Shown here: piece after piece, positions 20,358 through 28,091 of the stretch
How positions within the stretch are numbered: the stretch's first letter is position 1
How the letters are laid out: each line of letters begins with the position of its first letter
Assembly: GCF_036250735.1 (NCBI RefSeq)
Contig: NZ_CP109430.1
Coordinates: 1,302,001-1,366,000, forward strand
From: Streptosporangium sp. NBC_01495
GTDB taxonomy: Bacteria > Actinomycetota > Actinomycetes > Streptosporangiales > Streptosporangiaceae
Direction: 5' to 3'
Length of the DNA: 64,000 nucleotides
Notes under the pieces: generated by a model
The model's database searches: none
The model's input: the letters and a program-made list of their open reading frames with translations, nothing else
What the model was told of the DNA's origin: nothing
Program-made: the position numbers and the translations under genes

Positions 20358-21683
20358 TCACGGCGGGGAGGGCGTGCCGGGCCGGCTCCGTGAGATGCGA
20401 TCGCGCAGCCAGTGGTAGGAGGCCTTCGGGGTGCGCGTACCGGTGGGGAAGTCGACGTGCACGAGCCCGAAGCGCTGGCTGAAGCCCTCGGCCCACTCGA
20501 AGTTGTCCAGCAGGGACCAGACGTAGTAGCCGCGCACGTCCACCCCCTCGGCCCGCGCCCGCTCGACGGCCCCGATGTGGCCGTCGAGGAAGGCGATCCT
20601 GTCCTGGTCGTCCACCGTCCCGCCGGTGCCGGGCTCGTCGGGCTGGGAGCAGCCGTTCTCGGTGACGTAGACCGGCGGGAGGGCGTCGCCGTACCGGGCC
20701 CTGAGGCCGGAGAGGAGCTCGCGCAGGCCGTCGGGAACGACGGGCCAGCCGAAGGCGGTGGTGGGGTAGCCGGTGACGCCCGCGTCCTCGAAGGGAAGGC
20801 CCTCGCCGGTGGGCGCGGCGATCCGGGTGGGGTTGTAGTAGTTGATACCGATGCCGTCGAGGGGCGTGCCGATCAGGCCCAGGTCGCCGTCGCGGACGCA
20901 GTCGAGGCTCACCCCGTACGCGGACAGGTCGGGATAGGCGCCGAGGAGTACGGGGTCGTTGAACAGGCGGTTGTGCAGGGTGTCGTAGGCGTCGGCGGCG
21001 GCCAGGTCGGCGGGGTCCGGGGAGGCGGGCCAGACCGGGGTGCAGTTGTTGGTGATCAGGACCTTCTCCGCGCCGCGCGCCCTGAGCTCCCGTACGGCCA
21101 GGCCGTGTCCGAGCAGCTGGTGGTGGGCGGCCGGGAGTGCGTCCAGGATCAGGGTCCTGCCGGGGGCGTGGGTGCCCAGGGCGTAGCCGAAGACCATGTG
21201 GATGAAGGGCTCGTTCAGGGTGATCCACAGGGGGATCCGGTCCGCGAGCCGGTCGGCCACGGCCGCGGCGTACTCGGCGAAACGGTAGGCGGTGTCGCGG
21301 TTCAGCCAGCCGCCCTCGTCCTCCAGTGGCTGGGGCAGGTCCCAGTGGAAGAGCGTGGCGGCGGGGACGATGTCCCTCTCGCGGAGCGCGTCGGTCAGCC
21401 GGTCGTAGAAGTCGAGGCCCGCCTGGTTGATCGCGCCCCTCCCGTCGGGCTGGACGCGCGGCCAGGCGATGGAGAAGCGGTAGGAGTTCACCCCGAGATC
21501 GGACATCAGCGCGAGGTCCTCCGGCCAGCGGTGGTAGTGGTCGCAGGCCACGTCGCCGGTGTCGCCGTCGCGGACGCGGCCGGGCTCGCGGGTGAAGGTG
21601 TCCCAGATCGAGATGCCCCGCCCGTCCTCGGCGACGGCCCCCTCGATCTGGTAGGACGCGGTCGCCGTGCCCCACAGAAACAT
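20358..21683 (-). CDS. GH1 beta-glucosidase
   Basis: 441 residues. ATG 21683 is chosen because TTGGAGGCCGGG in front of it is its ribosome site; the TTG at 21695 is part of that site. A complete GH1 barrel: FLWGTATASYQIEGA, FSIAWPRVQP, FHWDLPQPL, WITLNEPF with acid/base Glu158, ITNNCTP, NYYNP, VYVTENG with nucleophile Glu342, and WSLLDNFEWAEGFSQRFGL. It cleaves terminal beta-glucosides (cellobiose-type) with retention. No signal peptide, so it acts on imported sugars. It is divergent from a TetR regulator at 21753; no sugar transporter is adjacent. Confidence 0.92.
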   Translation of the reverse strand: MFLWGTATASYQIEGAVAEDGRGISIWDTFTREPGRVRDGDTGDVACDHYHRWPEDLALMSDLGVNSYRFSIAWPRVQPDGRGAINQAGLDFYDRLTDALRERDIVPAATLFHWDLPQPLEDEGGWLNRDTAYRFAEYAAAVADRLADRIPLWITLNEPFIHMVFGYALGTHAPGRTLILDALPAAHHQLLGHGLAVRELRARGAEKVLITNNCTPVWPASPDPADLAAADAYDTLHNRLFNDPVLLGAYPDLSAYGVSLDCVRDGDLGLIGTPLDGIGINYYNPTRIAAPTGEGLPFEDAGVTGYPTTAFGWPVVPDGLRELLSGLRARYGDALPPVYVTENGCSQPDEPGTGGTVDDQDRIAFLDGHIGAVERARAEGVDVRGYYVWSLLDNFEWAEGFSQRFGLVHVDFPTGTRTPKASYHWLRDRISRSRPGTPSPP

Positions 21684-21701
21684 CCCGGCCTCCAAATAGT
21701 G

Positions 21702-21714
21702 TGAGTCTGGCTCA
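21702..21714. promoter_or_regulatory. Short dyad between GH1 and TetR genes
   Basis: TGAG-TCTGG-CTCA, a 13-base interrupted palindrome, sits between the two divergent starts. It could be the TetR operator, but four-base arms are weak evidence. Confidence 0.3.
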
Positions 21715-21752
21715 TGTTAATCCCCCGGCTTGTCGTGGGGGATGATGGGGAG

Positions 21753-22409
21753 ATGACGAACGTCTCCGGGGGAACGCTTCGCCGCCGACCCGCTCAGCGC
21801 CGCAGCCTGGAACGGGTGGAGCGCATGTTGGACGAGTGCGCGCGGTTGTTGGACGAGGTCGGCTACGAGGCGCTGACCACCAAGGAGGTCGCGCGCCGCG
21901 CAGAGGTGCCGATCGGCACTTTCTACCAGTTTTTCCCCGACAAGCAGGGGCTTGTACGCGCGCTGGCGATACGCAATCTGGAGGCGTTCCTCGGCCGGGT
22001 CACGGCCAGGCTCTCCGAGGTGCGGCTGTCCGAGTGGACGGAGATGGTCGACCTCGCGATCGACGAGTTCGTCGCGATGAAGCGGTCCACGCCGGGGTTC
22101 GCGGTCGTCGACTTCGGGGGAGTGCTCGCCGCGCCCGGCGGTCCCATCCTCAAGGGGACCAACCGCATGCTCGACGCCGCGCTGGAGAACAACGCCATCG
22201 TGGCCGACCGGCTCCGCACCATCACCGTCGACCTGCTCGGCGCCCCGATCGGACCCGAGCTGGATCGGGCGCTCTTCGTCGCGGTCGAGGCCGCCGACGC
22301 GGTGCTCAAGCTCGCCTTCCGCTCCCTGCCCGACGGGGACCCCGAGCTGATCGCCGAGTGCAAGCACCTGGTCCGCCGCTACCTGTCGGCGCACCTGCCC
22401 CAGGAATGA
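21753..22409 (+). CDS. TetR-family regulator
   Basis: 218 residues from ATG 21753 (GGGGAG just upstream); ATG 21714 would overlap the presumed operator. N-terminal HTH: LDEVGYEALTTKEVARRAEV then PIGTFYQFFPDKQGLV. The C-terminal helical domain (to HLVRRYLSAHLPQE) would bind an effector and mediate dimerisation. It is divergent from the GH1 beta-glucosidase, the probable target. Repression relieved by a sugar or aglycone is an inference. Confidence 0.82.
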   Translation: MTNVSGGTLRRRPAQRRSLERVERMLDECARLLDEVGYEALTTKEVARRAEVPIGTFYQFFPDKQGLVRALAIRNLEAFLGRVTARLSEVRLSEWTEMVDLAIDEFVAMKRSTPGFAVVDFGGVLAAPGGPILKGTNRMLDAALENNAIVADRLRTITVDLLGAPIGPELDRALFVAVEAADAVLKLAFRSLPDGDPELIAECKHLVRRYLSAHLPQE

Positions 22410-22413
22410 CGGT

Positions 22414-22448
22414 TCCCGCCGGCCCGTCGGCGGGGTCGGCCGGCGGGA
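22414..22448. terminator. Bidirectional hairpin between converging genes
   Basis: TCCCGCCGGCC at 22414-22424 and its exact complement at 22438-22448, five bases after the TetR stop and 50 before the aldo-keto reductase stop. It would serve both strands. Confidence 0.8.
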
Positions 22449-22497
22449 CCGGCCGTCGTCGGTGAGTGCTGACGGTGAGCGCCATCAGCGGACGCCG

Positions 22498-23436
22498 TCA
22501 GCGGGCGGCGTCCAGGCGGGCGCGGTGCTCGCCGTCGAGCTTGAGGTCCAGGGCGCCCAGGGCCTCCTCCAGCTGGGCCAGGGAGCTCACGCCGACGATC
22601 GGGACCGTGGTCACGTCACCGCCGACCAGCCAGGCCAGCACCACCTGGTTGACGGTCGCGCCCAGCTCGCCCGCGATCTCCCGGAGCACGGCGAGCCCGC
22701 GCACGGTGCCGGGGTGGTCGTAGACGTCCTGGATCGGCCGGTCCTCGCGGGTGTAGGCGCCGAACATGAGCGTGTTGTACGCCCACAGGGTCAGGCCGGG
22801 CTCCGAGCGCAGATAGTCGAGCATGTCGTCCTGGACCAGGACGTGACCCGACTCCGGCAGCCGTACCCCGGGCCGGGGCCGCAGGTAGGTGTGGCGGAGC
22901 TGCACGTTGGTGTAGAGCGGCCAGCCGTTCGCCCGCGAAGTGGCGCGGGCGCGCTCCAGGCGCCAGGCCGGCACGTTGCTCGCGCCGATCTCGCGGACCT
23001 TGCCCGCCTGGGCCAGCTCGGCGAAGGCGCCCAGGGTCTCCTCCAGGGGAACGGAGCGGTCCTCGATGTGCGCCCAGTACACGTCGACGTGGTCGGTGCC
23101 CAGCCGCCGCAGGCTGCCCTCGGCGGCGGCGGCGATCGCCGTGGCGGACAGGCCCTCGGCGGAGTCCAGGGTCCGGTCACCAGGGACGGTCGGCCGTCCG
23201 CCGCACTTGGTGCTCAGCACCATCCGGTCGCGGTTGCCCCGGGCGGCCAGCCAGCGGCCGATGGCCAGCTCGCTCTCGTCGCCGGTGGCGCCCTCGTTCC
23301 AGAACGGGTAGTTGTTCGCGGTGTCCAGCAGGGCGCCTCCGGCGTCGGCGAACCGGTCGAGGATCGCGAAGACGGCCCTGTCGTCGAGGATCGTGCCGAA
23401 GGGGATGGTGCCCAGGGCGAGGGGGATGTGTGTCAT
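22498..23436 (-). CDS. Aldo/keto reductase
   Basis: 312 residues from ATG 23436 (MTHIPLALGTIPFG). TIM-barrel AKR with NADPH: DTANNYPFWNEGATGDESEL holds the catalytic Asp (D of DTA) and Tyr, LSTKCGG gives the Lys, and VDVYWAHIEDRSVPLEETL the His. The later REIGASN and VGVSSLAQLEEAL segments are the cofactor loops. Such enzymes reduce aldehydes and ketones. The substrate is not predictable. It is divergent from a MerR gene, with a palindromic MerR-type operator inside its promoter, so induction by small electrophiles or drugs is plausible. Confidence 0.88.
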   Translation of the reverse strand: MTHIPLALGTIPFGTILDDRAVFAILDRFADAGGALLDTANNYPFWNEGATGDESELAIGRWLAARGNRDRMVLSTKCGGRPTVPGDRTLDSAEGLSATAIAAAAEGSLRRLGTDHVDVYWAHIEDRSVPLEETLGAFAELAQAGKVREIGASNVPAWRLERARATSRANGWPLYTNVQLRHTYLRPRPGVRLPESGHVLVQDDMLDYLRSEPGLTLWAYNTLMFGAYTREDRPIQDVYDHPGTVRGLAVLREIAGELGATVNQVVLAWLVGGDVTTVPIVGVSSLAQLEEALGALDLKLDGEHRARLDAAR

Positions 23437-23453
23437 GGACACCACCCTGGATG

Positions 23454-23469
23454 CTGGAGTGGACTCCAG
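23454..23469. promoter_or_regulatory. MerR-type operator in the aldo/keto reductase promoter
   Basis: CTGGAGTGGACTCCAG is a perfect dyad (six-base arms, four-base centre). On the minus strand it follows CTTGCCC, a -35-like element, so it would fill the long spacer typical of MerR-activated promoters. A second half site CCTGGAGTG follows TTGACC (23500-23505) in front of the MerR gene. Confidence 0.65.
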
Positions 23470-23525
23470 GGCAAGTGGGCCGCCCGGAGAGGGTGGAATT
23501 TGACCTGGAGTGGGTTTCGGGTGAA

Positions 23526-23900
23526 ATGCTGCCCGGTGTGAGTGTCTACACACCGGGACAGGTGGTGGAGGAGACCGGCTTCAGCCTCGACACGCTTCGT
23601 TACTACGAGCGGATCGGGTTGCTTGAGTCGATCGGCCGCAACGCCGCCGGGCAGCGCCGGTTCACCCAGGAGGACGTCGGCTGGCTCGGCATGGTCCGCT
23701 GCCTGCGCGACACCGGCATGCCGATCGCGGAGATGCTCCGCTTCGCCGAGATGACCAGGGCGGGTGACCACACGGTCCGCGACCGCATCGCGCTGCTCGA
23801 AGCCCACGACCGGCGGGTGCAGGAGCAGGTCGAGAACCTGCGCGAGAAGCAGGTGGCGATCCGAAACAAGATCGCTTACTACCGCTCGGTGGTCGACTAG
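23526..23900 (+). CDS. MerR-family regulator
   Basis: 124 residues from ATG 23526; GTG 23538 (VSVYTPGQ) is an equal candidate. Winged HTH YTPGQVVEETGFSLDTLRYY then ERIGLLESIGRN, then a long dimerisation coiled coil (AHDRRVQEQVENLREKQVAI). No Cys pair for metal binding is present, so it belongs to the small-molecule responsive MerR proteins that partner aldo/keto reductases. It would activate the divergent reductase by untwisting its promoter. Confidence 0.85.
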   Translation: MLPGVSVYTPGQVVEETGFSLDTLRYYERIGLLESIGRNAAGQRRFTQEDVGWLGMVRCLRDTGMPIAEMLRFAEMTRAGDHTVRDRIALLEAHDRRVQEQVENLREKQVAIRNKIAYYRSVVD

Positions 23901-24165
23901 AAACCGCGCGGCTGGAAACCGCGCGGTCCGCGTCGCCGGGAGCCGGGAGCCGGAAGCCGGAAGCCGGAAGCCGCGTGACTCGCGTCGGCGGGAGGGCGGG
24001 AGCCACGCGGCTCGCGTCGCGGGAGGCTGAGAGCCGCGTGACTCGTGCCGGTGGAAGAGCGGGAACCGCGCCGTCCGTGTCGGCGGGAGGCCGGAAATCG
24101 TGTGACTCGCGTCGGCGGGGGCCGGATGACCGCGCGGTTCGTGCCGGACGTGAGCCCTGAGGCTT
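23901..24165. repeat. About 31-bp degenerate tandem repeat
   Basis: Six to seven imperfect copies of a unit like CCGCGTGACTCGCGTCGGCG plus GGAGGCCGGA, at roughly 31-base steps (near 23940, 23971, 24003, 24034, 24065, 24096 and 24127). Five 7-base units GGAAGCC/GGGAGCC are embedded at 23937-23972. The whole 390-base gap between the MerR and penicillin-binding protein genes is filled by this and the following hairpin. No gene was found in it. Confidence 0.7.
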
Positions 24166-24169
24166 GCCG

Positions 24170-24185
24170 TAAGCCCTGAGGCTTA
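24170..24185. terminator. Small perfect hairpin before the PBP gene
   Basis: TAAGCC-CTGA-GGCTTA, six-base arms with a four-base loop. A second GCCCTGAGGCTT lies at 24154-24165, so an alternative pairing exists. Possible terminator for the MerR transcript. Confidence 0.45.
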
Positions 24186-24287
24186 TGGCCGTTCAGAAGC
24201 CGTACGACGGCTTTGCCCCTGGTCGAGGTGCCCTTTTCGGTCCGGCTGTTAAACCGGTATTCGGGGTCGGGTGTCCGGGGAGGGGCC

Positions 24288-25760
24288 ATGGTCGCACCGC
24301 GCGCGCGCCGGATCAACATTCCGCTGCGCCACGTCGCCCTGATGTGCGGGGGGATGCTGTTCGCCCTTCTCGCCAACGTGACCTACCTCCAGGCGCTGGA
24401 CTCCGAGCGGCTCAACGAGGACCCGCGCAACCAGCGGACGATGATCGCGCGCTTCGAGAGCCCCCGGGGCAGGATCCTGCTCCGCGACGGCACCGTCATC
24501 GCGACCAGCCGCAAGGCCAGGAGCGCCACCTACCGATACCGAAGGGTCTATCCCGGTGGTCCGCTCTACGCCGCGATCACCGGGCACTTCTCGCTCTACG
24601 GCACCGGCACCGGCGGCGTCGAGCAGGCCGAGGAGGCCCTGCTGTCCGGGAACGACCCCCGGGTGAAGGTGCGCGGGCTGGTCGACGGCACCCGCGGCGG
24701 CGCCACACTCAGGCTCACCGTCGACCGCGGCGCCCAGCGGGCCGCCTACGACGGGCTGCGCGCCACGGGAAAACCCGGCGCCGTCGTCGCGATCGATCCC
24801 CGCACCGGCGCGATCCTCGCCATGGTCTCGCTGCCCTCGTACGACCCGAACCTCTACACGAGCTTCGACGCGGCCGGGCTCGACAGGGTGGACAAGCGGC
24901 TGCAGGGCGACCCCGCGGACCCGCTGCTGAACCGGGCGATCCAGCGGAACTACCCGCCTGGATCCACCTTCAAGATCATTACCAGTGCGGCGGCGCTCGG
25001 CTCCGGGCGGTACGACCTCGACACCCGCGTCAGCGCCCCGAAGGCCTTCCGCCTTCCCGGCACCGGCACCTACCTGCGCAACTCCGGCGGCGCCGCCTGC
25101 GGTGACGGCGCCCTCCCGCTGCTCCGGGCGTTCAAGCTCTCGTGCAACACCCCCTTCGCGAAGATCGGGGTCGACCTCGGCCAGGACGCGCTGCGTGAGC
25201 AGGCCGAGGCCTTCGGATTCGACACCGACGACCTGGAGGTGCCCATGCCGGTGGCCAGGAGCGTCTATCCCCCCGTGCTGGACGACGCGCAGACCGCGAT
25301 GTCAGCGCTGGGCCAGTTCGACGTCCGGGCCACCCCGCTCATGATCGCGATGATCGCGGCGGCGGTGGCCAACGACGGCTCGCTGATGCGCCCCCACCTC
25401 GTGGACGAGGTCAGCCTCGTCGACGGCACGGTGATCGACGTGACCGAGCCCTCGCCGTACCGCCGCGCGCTCAGCGCCGAGGAGGCCGAACGGCTCACGG
25501 AGATGATGATCGCCGTCACCGGGAGGGGAGGGACCGGCGCCGCCGCGGCCGTCCGGGGGGGAAAGGTCGCGGGGAAGACCGGTACCGCGGAGAACGCCGT
25601 CTCGGGCGAGGACCACGCCGTCTTCAGCGGTTTCGCCCCGGCCGCCTCCCCCCGGATCGCCGTCGGGGTCCTGGTCGAGGGCGGCGGGCCGGGCGGGCGG
25701 GTGGCGGCACCCATCGCCAGGGCCGTCATCGAGGCCTTCCTGGGCGGCCAGGCCGAGTAG
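24288..25760 (+). CDS. Penicillin-binding protein transpeptidase (PbpA type)
   Basis: 490 residues from ATG 24288 with GGGGAGGGG just upstream. A single N-terminal membrane helix (HVALMCGGMLFALLANVTYL) anchors it outside the membrane. The dimerisation region begins RNQRTMIARFESPRGRILLR. The transpeptidase domain has Ser226 in PPGSTFKI (S-x-x-K), S285-C-N, and Lys430 in AGKTGTAEN (KTG). It cross-links peptidoglycan and is inhibited by beta-lactams. PbpA homologues work with an RodA/FtsW partner, normally beside them in the actinobacterial dcw-distant operon. Here no RodA gene is adjacent, so this looks like a stand-alone paralogue of that family. Confidence 0.9.
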   Translation: MVAPRARRINIPLRHVALMCGGMLFALLANVTYLQALDSERLNEDPRNQRTMIARFESPRGRILLRDGTVIATSRKARSATYRYRRVYPGGPLYAAITGHFSLYGTGTGGVEQAEEALLSGNDPRVKVRGLVDGTRGGATLRLTVDRGAQRAAYDGLRATGKPGAVVAIDPRTGAILAMVSLPSYDPNLYTSFDAAGLDRVDKRLQGDPADPLLNRAIQRNYPPGSTFKIITSAAALGSGRYDLDTRVSAPKAFRLPGTGTYLRNSGGAACGDGALPLLRAFKLSCNTPFAKIGVDLGQDALREQAEAFGFDTDDLEVPMPVARSVYPPVLDDAQTAMSALGQFDVRATPLMIAMIAAAVANDGSLMRPHLVDEVSLVDGTVIDVTEPSPYRRALSAEEAERLTEMMIAVTGRGGTGAAAAVRGGKVAGKTGTAENAVSGEDHAVFSGFAPAASPRIAVGVLVEGGGPGGRVAAPIARAVIEAFLGGQAE

Positions 25761-25763
25761 CCC

Positions 25764-25883
25764 CTGGCCCGAAGGCGACGTCGGGCCGAGGGGTCCTGGC
25801 CCTGGACGACGTCGGAGCGAGGAGGTTCTCGCCCGGAGGCGATGTCGAAGCGGGAAGGTTCCCGCCCGGAGGTGACGGAGGCC
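25764..25883. repeat. About 32-bp degenerate tandem repeat
   Basis: Four copies start at 25764, 25796, 25828 and 25861 (steps of 32, 32 and 33). Shared core is GCCCGGAGGCGATGTCGGAG with GCGAGGAGGTT. It fills the spacer between the convergent PBP and ABC transporter genes. Confidence 0.7.
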
Positions 25884-25904
25884 GTCGTCGAGGCCGTCCC
25901 GGAG

Positions 25905-27782
25905 TCAGGCGGAGTAGGCCCTGGCCTGGAGACCGTAGAGGTCGGCGTAGAGGCCGTCGAGGCCCATGAGCTCGTCGTGGGTGCCGTGCTCGACGACCTT
26001 GCCATGGTCGAGGACGTAGATCCGGTCGGCGTAGCGGACGCTCGCCAGCCGGTGGGTGATCAGGAGCACGGTGCGCCCGTCCGCGTGCTGCCGGATGCGT
26101 TCGAACAGGGCGTGCTCGGCGCGGGCGTCCAGGGCCGCGGTGGGCTCGTCGCAGATCAGCAGCGGGGCGTCCCGGTGGAAACCGCGGGCCACCGCGATCC
26201 GCTGCCACTGGCCGCCGGACAGCTCGTGGCCGTCCTTGAAACGCCGGTCGAGCAGGGTGCTGTAGCCGTGCGGCAGCTCGGCCACCACCTGGTCGGCACC
26301 CGCGACCTCGGCCGCGGCGACGAGCGCGGGCTCTCCCTTGTCGGTGCCCATGCTGATGTTGTAGCGGGCGGTCAGCGGCCAGCGCGTGTGGTCCTGGGCG
26401 ATGACCGCGATGTGGTTGCGCAGCTCGTCGGGGTCGACGTCCGCCAGGTCCGTGTCGTCCCAGCTGACCCGGCCGCTGTCCGGTTCGTACAGCCCTGACA
26501 GGATCTTGGCCAGCGTGGTCTTGCCCGAGCCGTTCTCCCCGACGAGGGCGATCACCTCGCCCCTGTCGATGGTCACCGTGAGCCCCTGGAGCGCTGGGCC
26601 GGTGGAGCCCGGGTAGGTGAAGACGACGTCCTCGGCGGTGATCCGCTCGAAGCTCTCCGGGGCACTCGCCGGGCGTCCGGCGGGCAGCCTGCTCTCGGCC
26701 TCGGCGCAGAAGTCGAGGAAGTCGGTGAAGTAGAGGCCCTCCTCGTAGAGGCGGTTCGTGGCGTACATCAGGTTGGCCAGATAGGTCTGGCCGGAACGGA
26801 TCGCCAGCACGGCGGTGCCCGCGACCGCCAGGGGGACAGCGCCCACCGCGAGCAGCACGCCCAGGGCGACGTAGACCACGGCCGTGCCGATGCCGCCCAG
26901 CGCCTCGCCGACGACCCGCGCGAGGATCTGCCGCCGGGCCAGGCCGAGCATGACGGTCTGCTCGGCCGTGGCCACCGCGTCGTACATCCGCATCAGGAAG
27001 CCGCGCATGGTGAACGAGCGCACCTCCGCGGCCGGGTCGCGCTCCGCCAGCAGTTCCGCGATGATCCACTTACGGCGTCTGGCCGGTATCAGGGAGTACA
27101 TGGTCGTGTAGCGCATGCGTGCCGAGCGGACCGCCGCCCACGCGTCGGGCAGCACCGCCAGCACCAGCAGCGGCAGCAGGACCGGATGGAGCACCCCCAG
27201 CACGCCCGCCGCGGCGACGATGCCGATGATCGCGGTCAGCGTGTTGATGGCCGTGCCCACCACCTCGTCCGCCATGGAGACCCCGCGCGCCCTGGCCCGC
27301 TGGAGCGCGTCGTGGAAGTCGGGGTCGTCGAAGGCCGCGAGGCCGACCCGGCTGGTCAGCCCGTACAGGCGTTCCTCGGCGATCCGGCCGACCTGGGGCT
27401 CCAGTCGCGACTGTGCCCAGCCCGCGCCCGCCTGCGTGAGGGTGCGCAGGGTCGCGGCCACCCCCACCATGATCAGGCTGGGCAGGGCGGCCCGCACCCG
27501 GTCGGGGGTCGGTCCCGCCTCGAACAGCGCCGACAGCACCCCGGTCGTGGCGAGCAGCCCGAACGCGGTGAACACCCCGCTCAGCAGGCTCAGGGTGATC
27601 GCGACGGCGGTGTCACGGGGGCTGGCCAGCCAAGCCAGCCTGACGGCCTGCGACACCAGCGCCGGAAGCCTGCGGGCGATGGTCAGGAAGCCGACCTTCG
27701 TCATCTTGTCGGTGTGCGCGTACCACTCGGAGAGGCTGAGCTCGCCAAGCTCGGGGGCCGGGGCGGCGGGGGAGTCTGTCAT
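25905..27782 (-). CDS. ABC exporter, fused permease and ATPase
   Basis: 625 residues from ATG 27782; ATG at 27818 or 27839 would add 12 or 19 unlikely residues. Residues about 60-330 have six membrane helices of the type I exporter fold (VAITLSLLSGVFTAFGLLAT, GVLGVLHPVLLPLLVLAVLP, GTAVVYVALGVLLAVGAVPL). Residues about 365-600 are the nucleotide-binding domain: Walker A LVGENGSGKTTLAKIL, signature HELSGGQWQRIAVAR, Walker B LLICDEPTAALD, and the switch His in ITHRL. It works as a homodimer or with an unlinked partner to export a small molecule, lipid or peptide. No maturation genes adjacent. Confidence 0.85.
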   Translation of the reverse strand: MTDSPAAPAPELGELSLSEWYAHTDKMTKVGFLTIARRLPALVSQAVRLAWLASPRDTAVAITLSLLSGVFTAFGLLATTGVLSALFEAGPTPDRVRAALPSLIMVGVAATLRTLTQAGAGWAQSRLEPQVGRIAEERLYGLTSRVGLAAFDDPDFHDALQRARARGVSMADEVVGTAINTLTAIIGIVAAAGVLGVLHPVLLPLLVLAVLPDAWAAVRSARMRYTTMYSLIPARRRKWIIAELLAERDPAAEVRSFTMRGFLMRMYDAVATAEQTVMLGLARRQILARVVGEALGGIGTAVVYVALGVLLAVGAVPLAVAGTAVLAIRSGQTYLANLMYATNRLYEEGLYFTDFLDFCAEAESRLPAGRPASAPESFERITAEDVVFTYPGSTGPALQGLTVTIDRGEVIALVGENGSGKTTLAKILSGLYEPDSGRVSWDDTDLADVDPDELRNHIAVIAQDHTRWPLTARYNISMGTDKGEPALVAAAEVAGADQVVAELPHGYSTLLDRRFKDGHELSGGQWQRIAVARGFHRDAPLLICDEPTAALDARAEHALFERIRQHADGRTVLLITHRLASVRYADRIYVLDHGKVVEHGTHDELMGLDGLYADLYGLQARAYSA

Positions 27783-27849
27783 GGGAGCAGTGTGAGTCGC
27801 CGTATCGGTGATGGCCATCGGATGGCCATGGGCGGTCACGGCACCGCCT

Positions 27850-27967
27850 CACCCAAGCCGAGTTCCACTGTCAGCGGTGCGCTCATGCGGCGCACGCCGA
27901 CGTCAACGCGGCGATCAACATCCTCAGGGCAGGGCTTGCCCTTCGCGACGTCGCGCAAGCGGCTTAA
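27850..27967 (+). pseudogene. TnpB C-terminal relic (IS200/IS605 family)
   Basis: In one frame the DNA reads TQAEFHCQRCAHAAHADVNA, then AINILRAGLALRDVAQAA and TAA at 27965. This is the second half of the TnpB zinc finger (C-x-x-C), the last RuvC motif (HADVNAA.NIL) and the C-terminus. Everything before it is missing: the divergent ABC gene begins within 70 bases. A conserved right end follows directly. Hence the remains of an insertion sequence, not functional. Confidence 0.75.
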
Positions 27968-28003
27968 CGAGAAGCCGCTCCCTTCAGGAAGCGGAGGAGT
28001 CAC
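27968..28003 (+). mobile_element. Right end of the TnpB element, omega-RNA-like hairpin
   Basis: The bases after the TnpB stop include GAAGCCGCTCCCTTCAGGAA and GCGGAGGAGTCAC. CCGCT pairs with AGCGG around CCCTTCAGGA. This layout with a GGAGGAGTCAC ending resembles the right ends of streptomycete IS605-type elements, which template the 3' part of the TnpB guide RNA. Recognition is from memory of the family. Confidence 0.55.
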
Positions 28004-28091
28004 AGGCCGGAAAAGGTCTAAGACTGGGCATGGTTCGGTAATTGATGTCACACTTTCTGTGACGGTTCTGTCCGCTACCTGTTAAGAGCCG

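Noticed and set aside
20233-21675. 480-codon Arg/Pro-rich minus frame
   Set aside because: Shifted frame of the GH1 gene, which has all catalytic motifs.
23901-24165. CRISPR array
   Set aside because: The units are contiguous, without unique spacers, and degenerate; no cas genes nearby.
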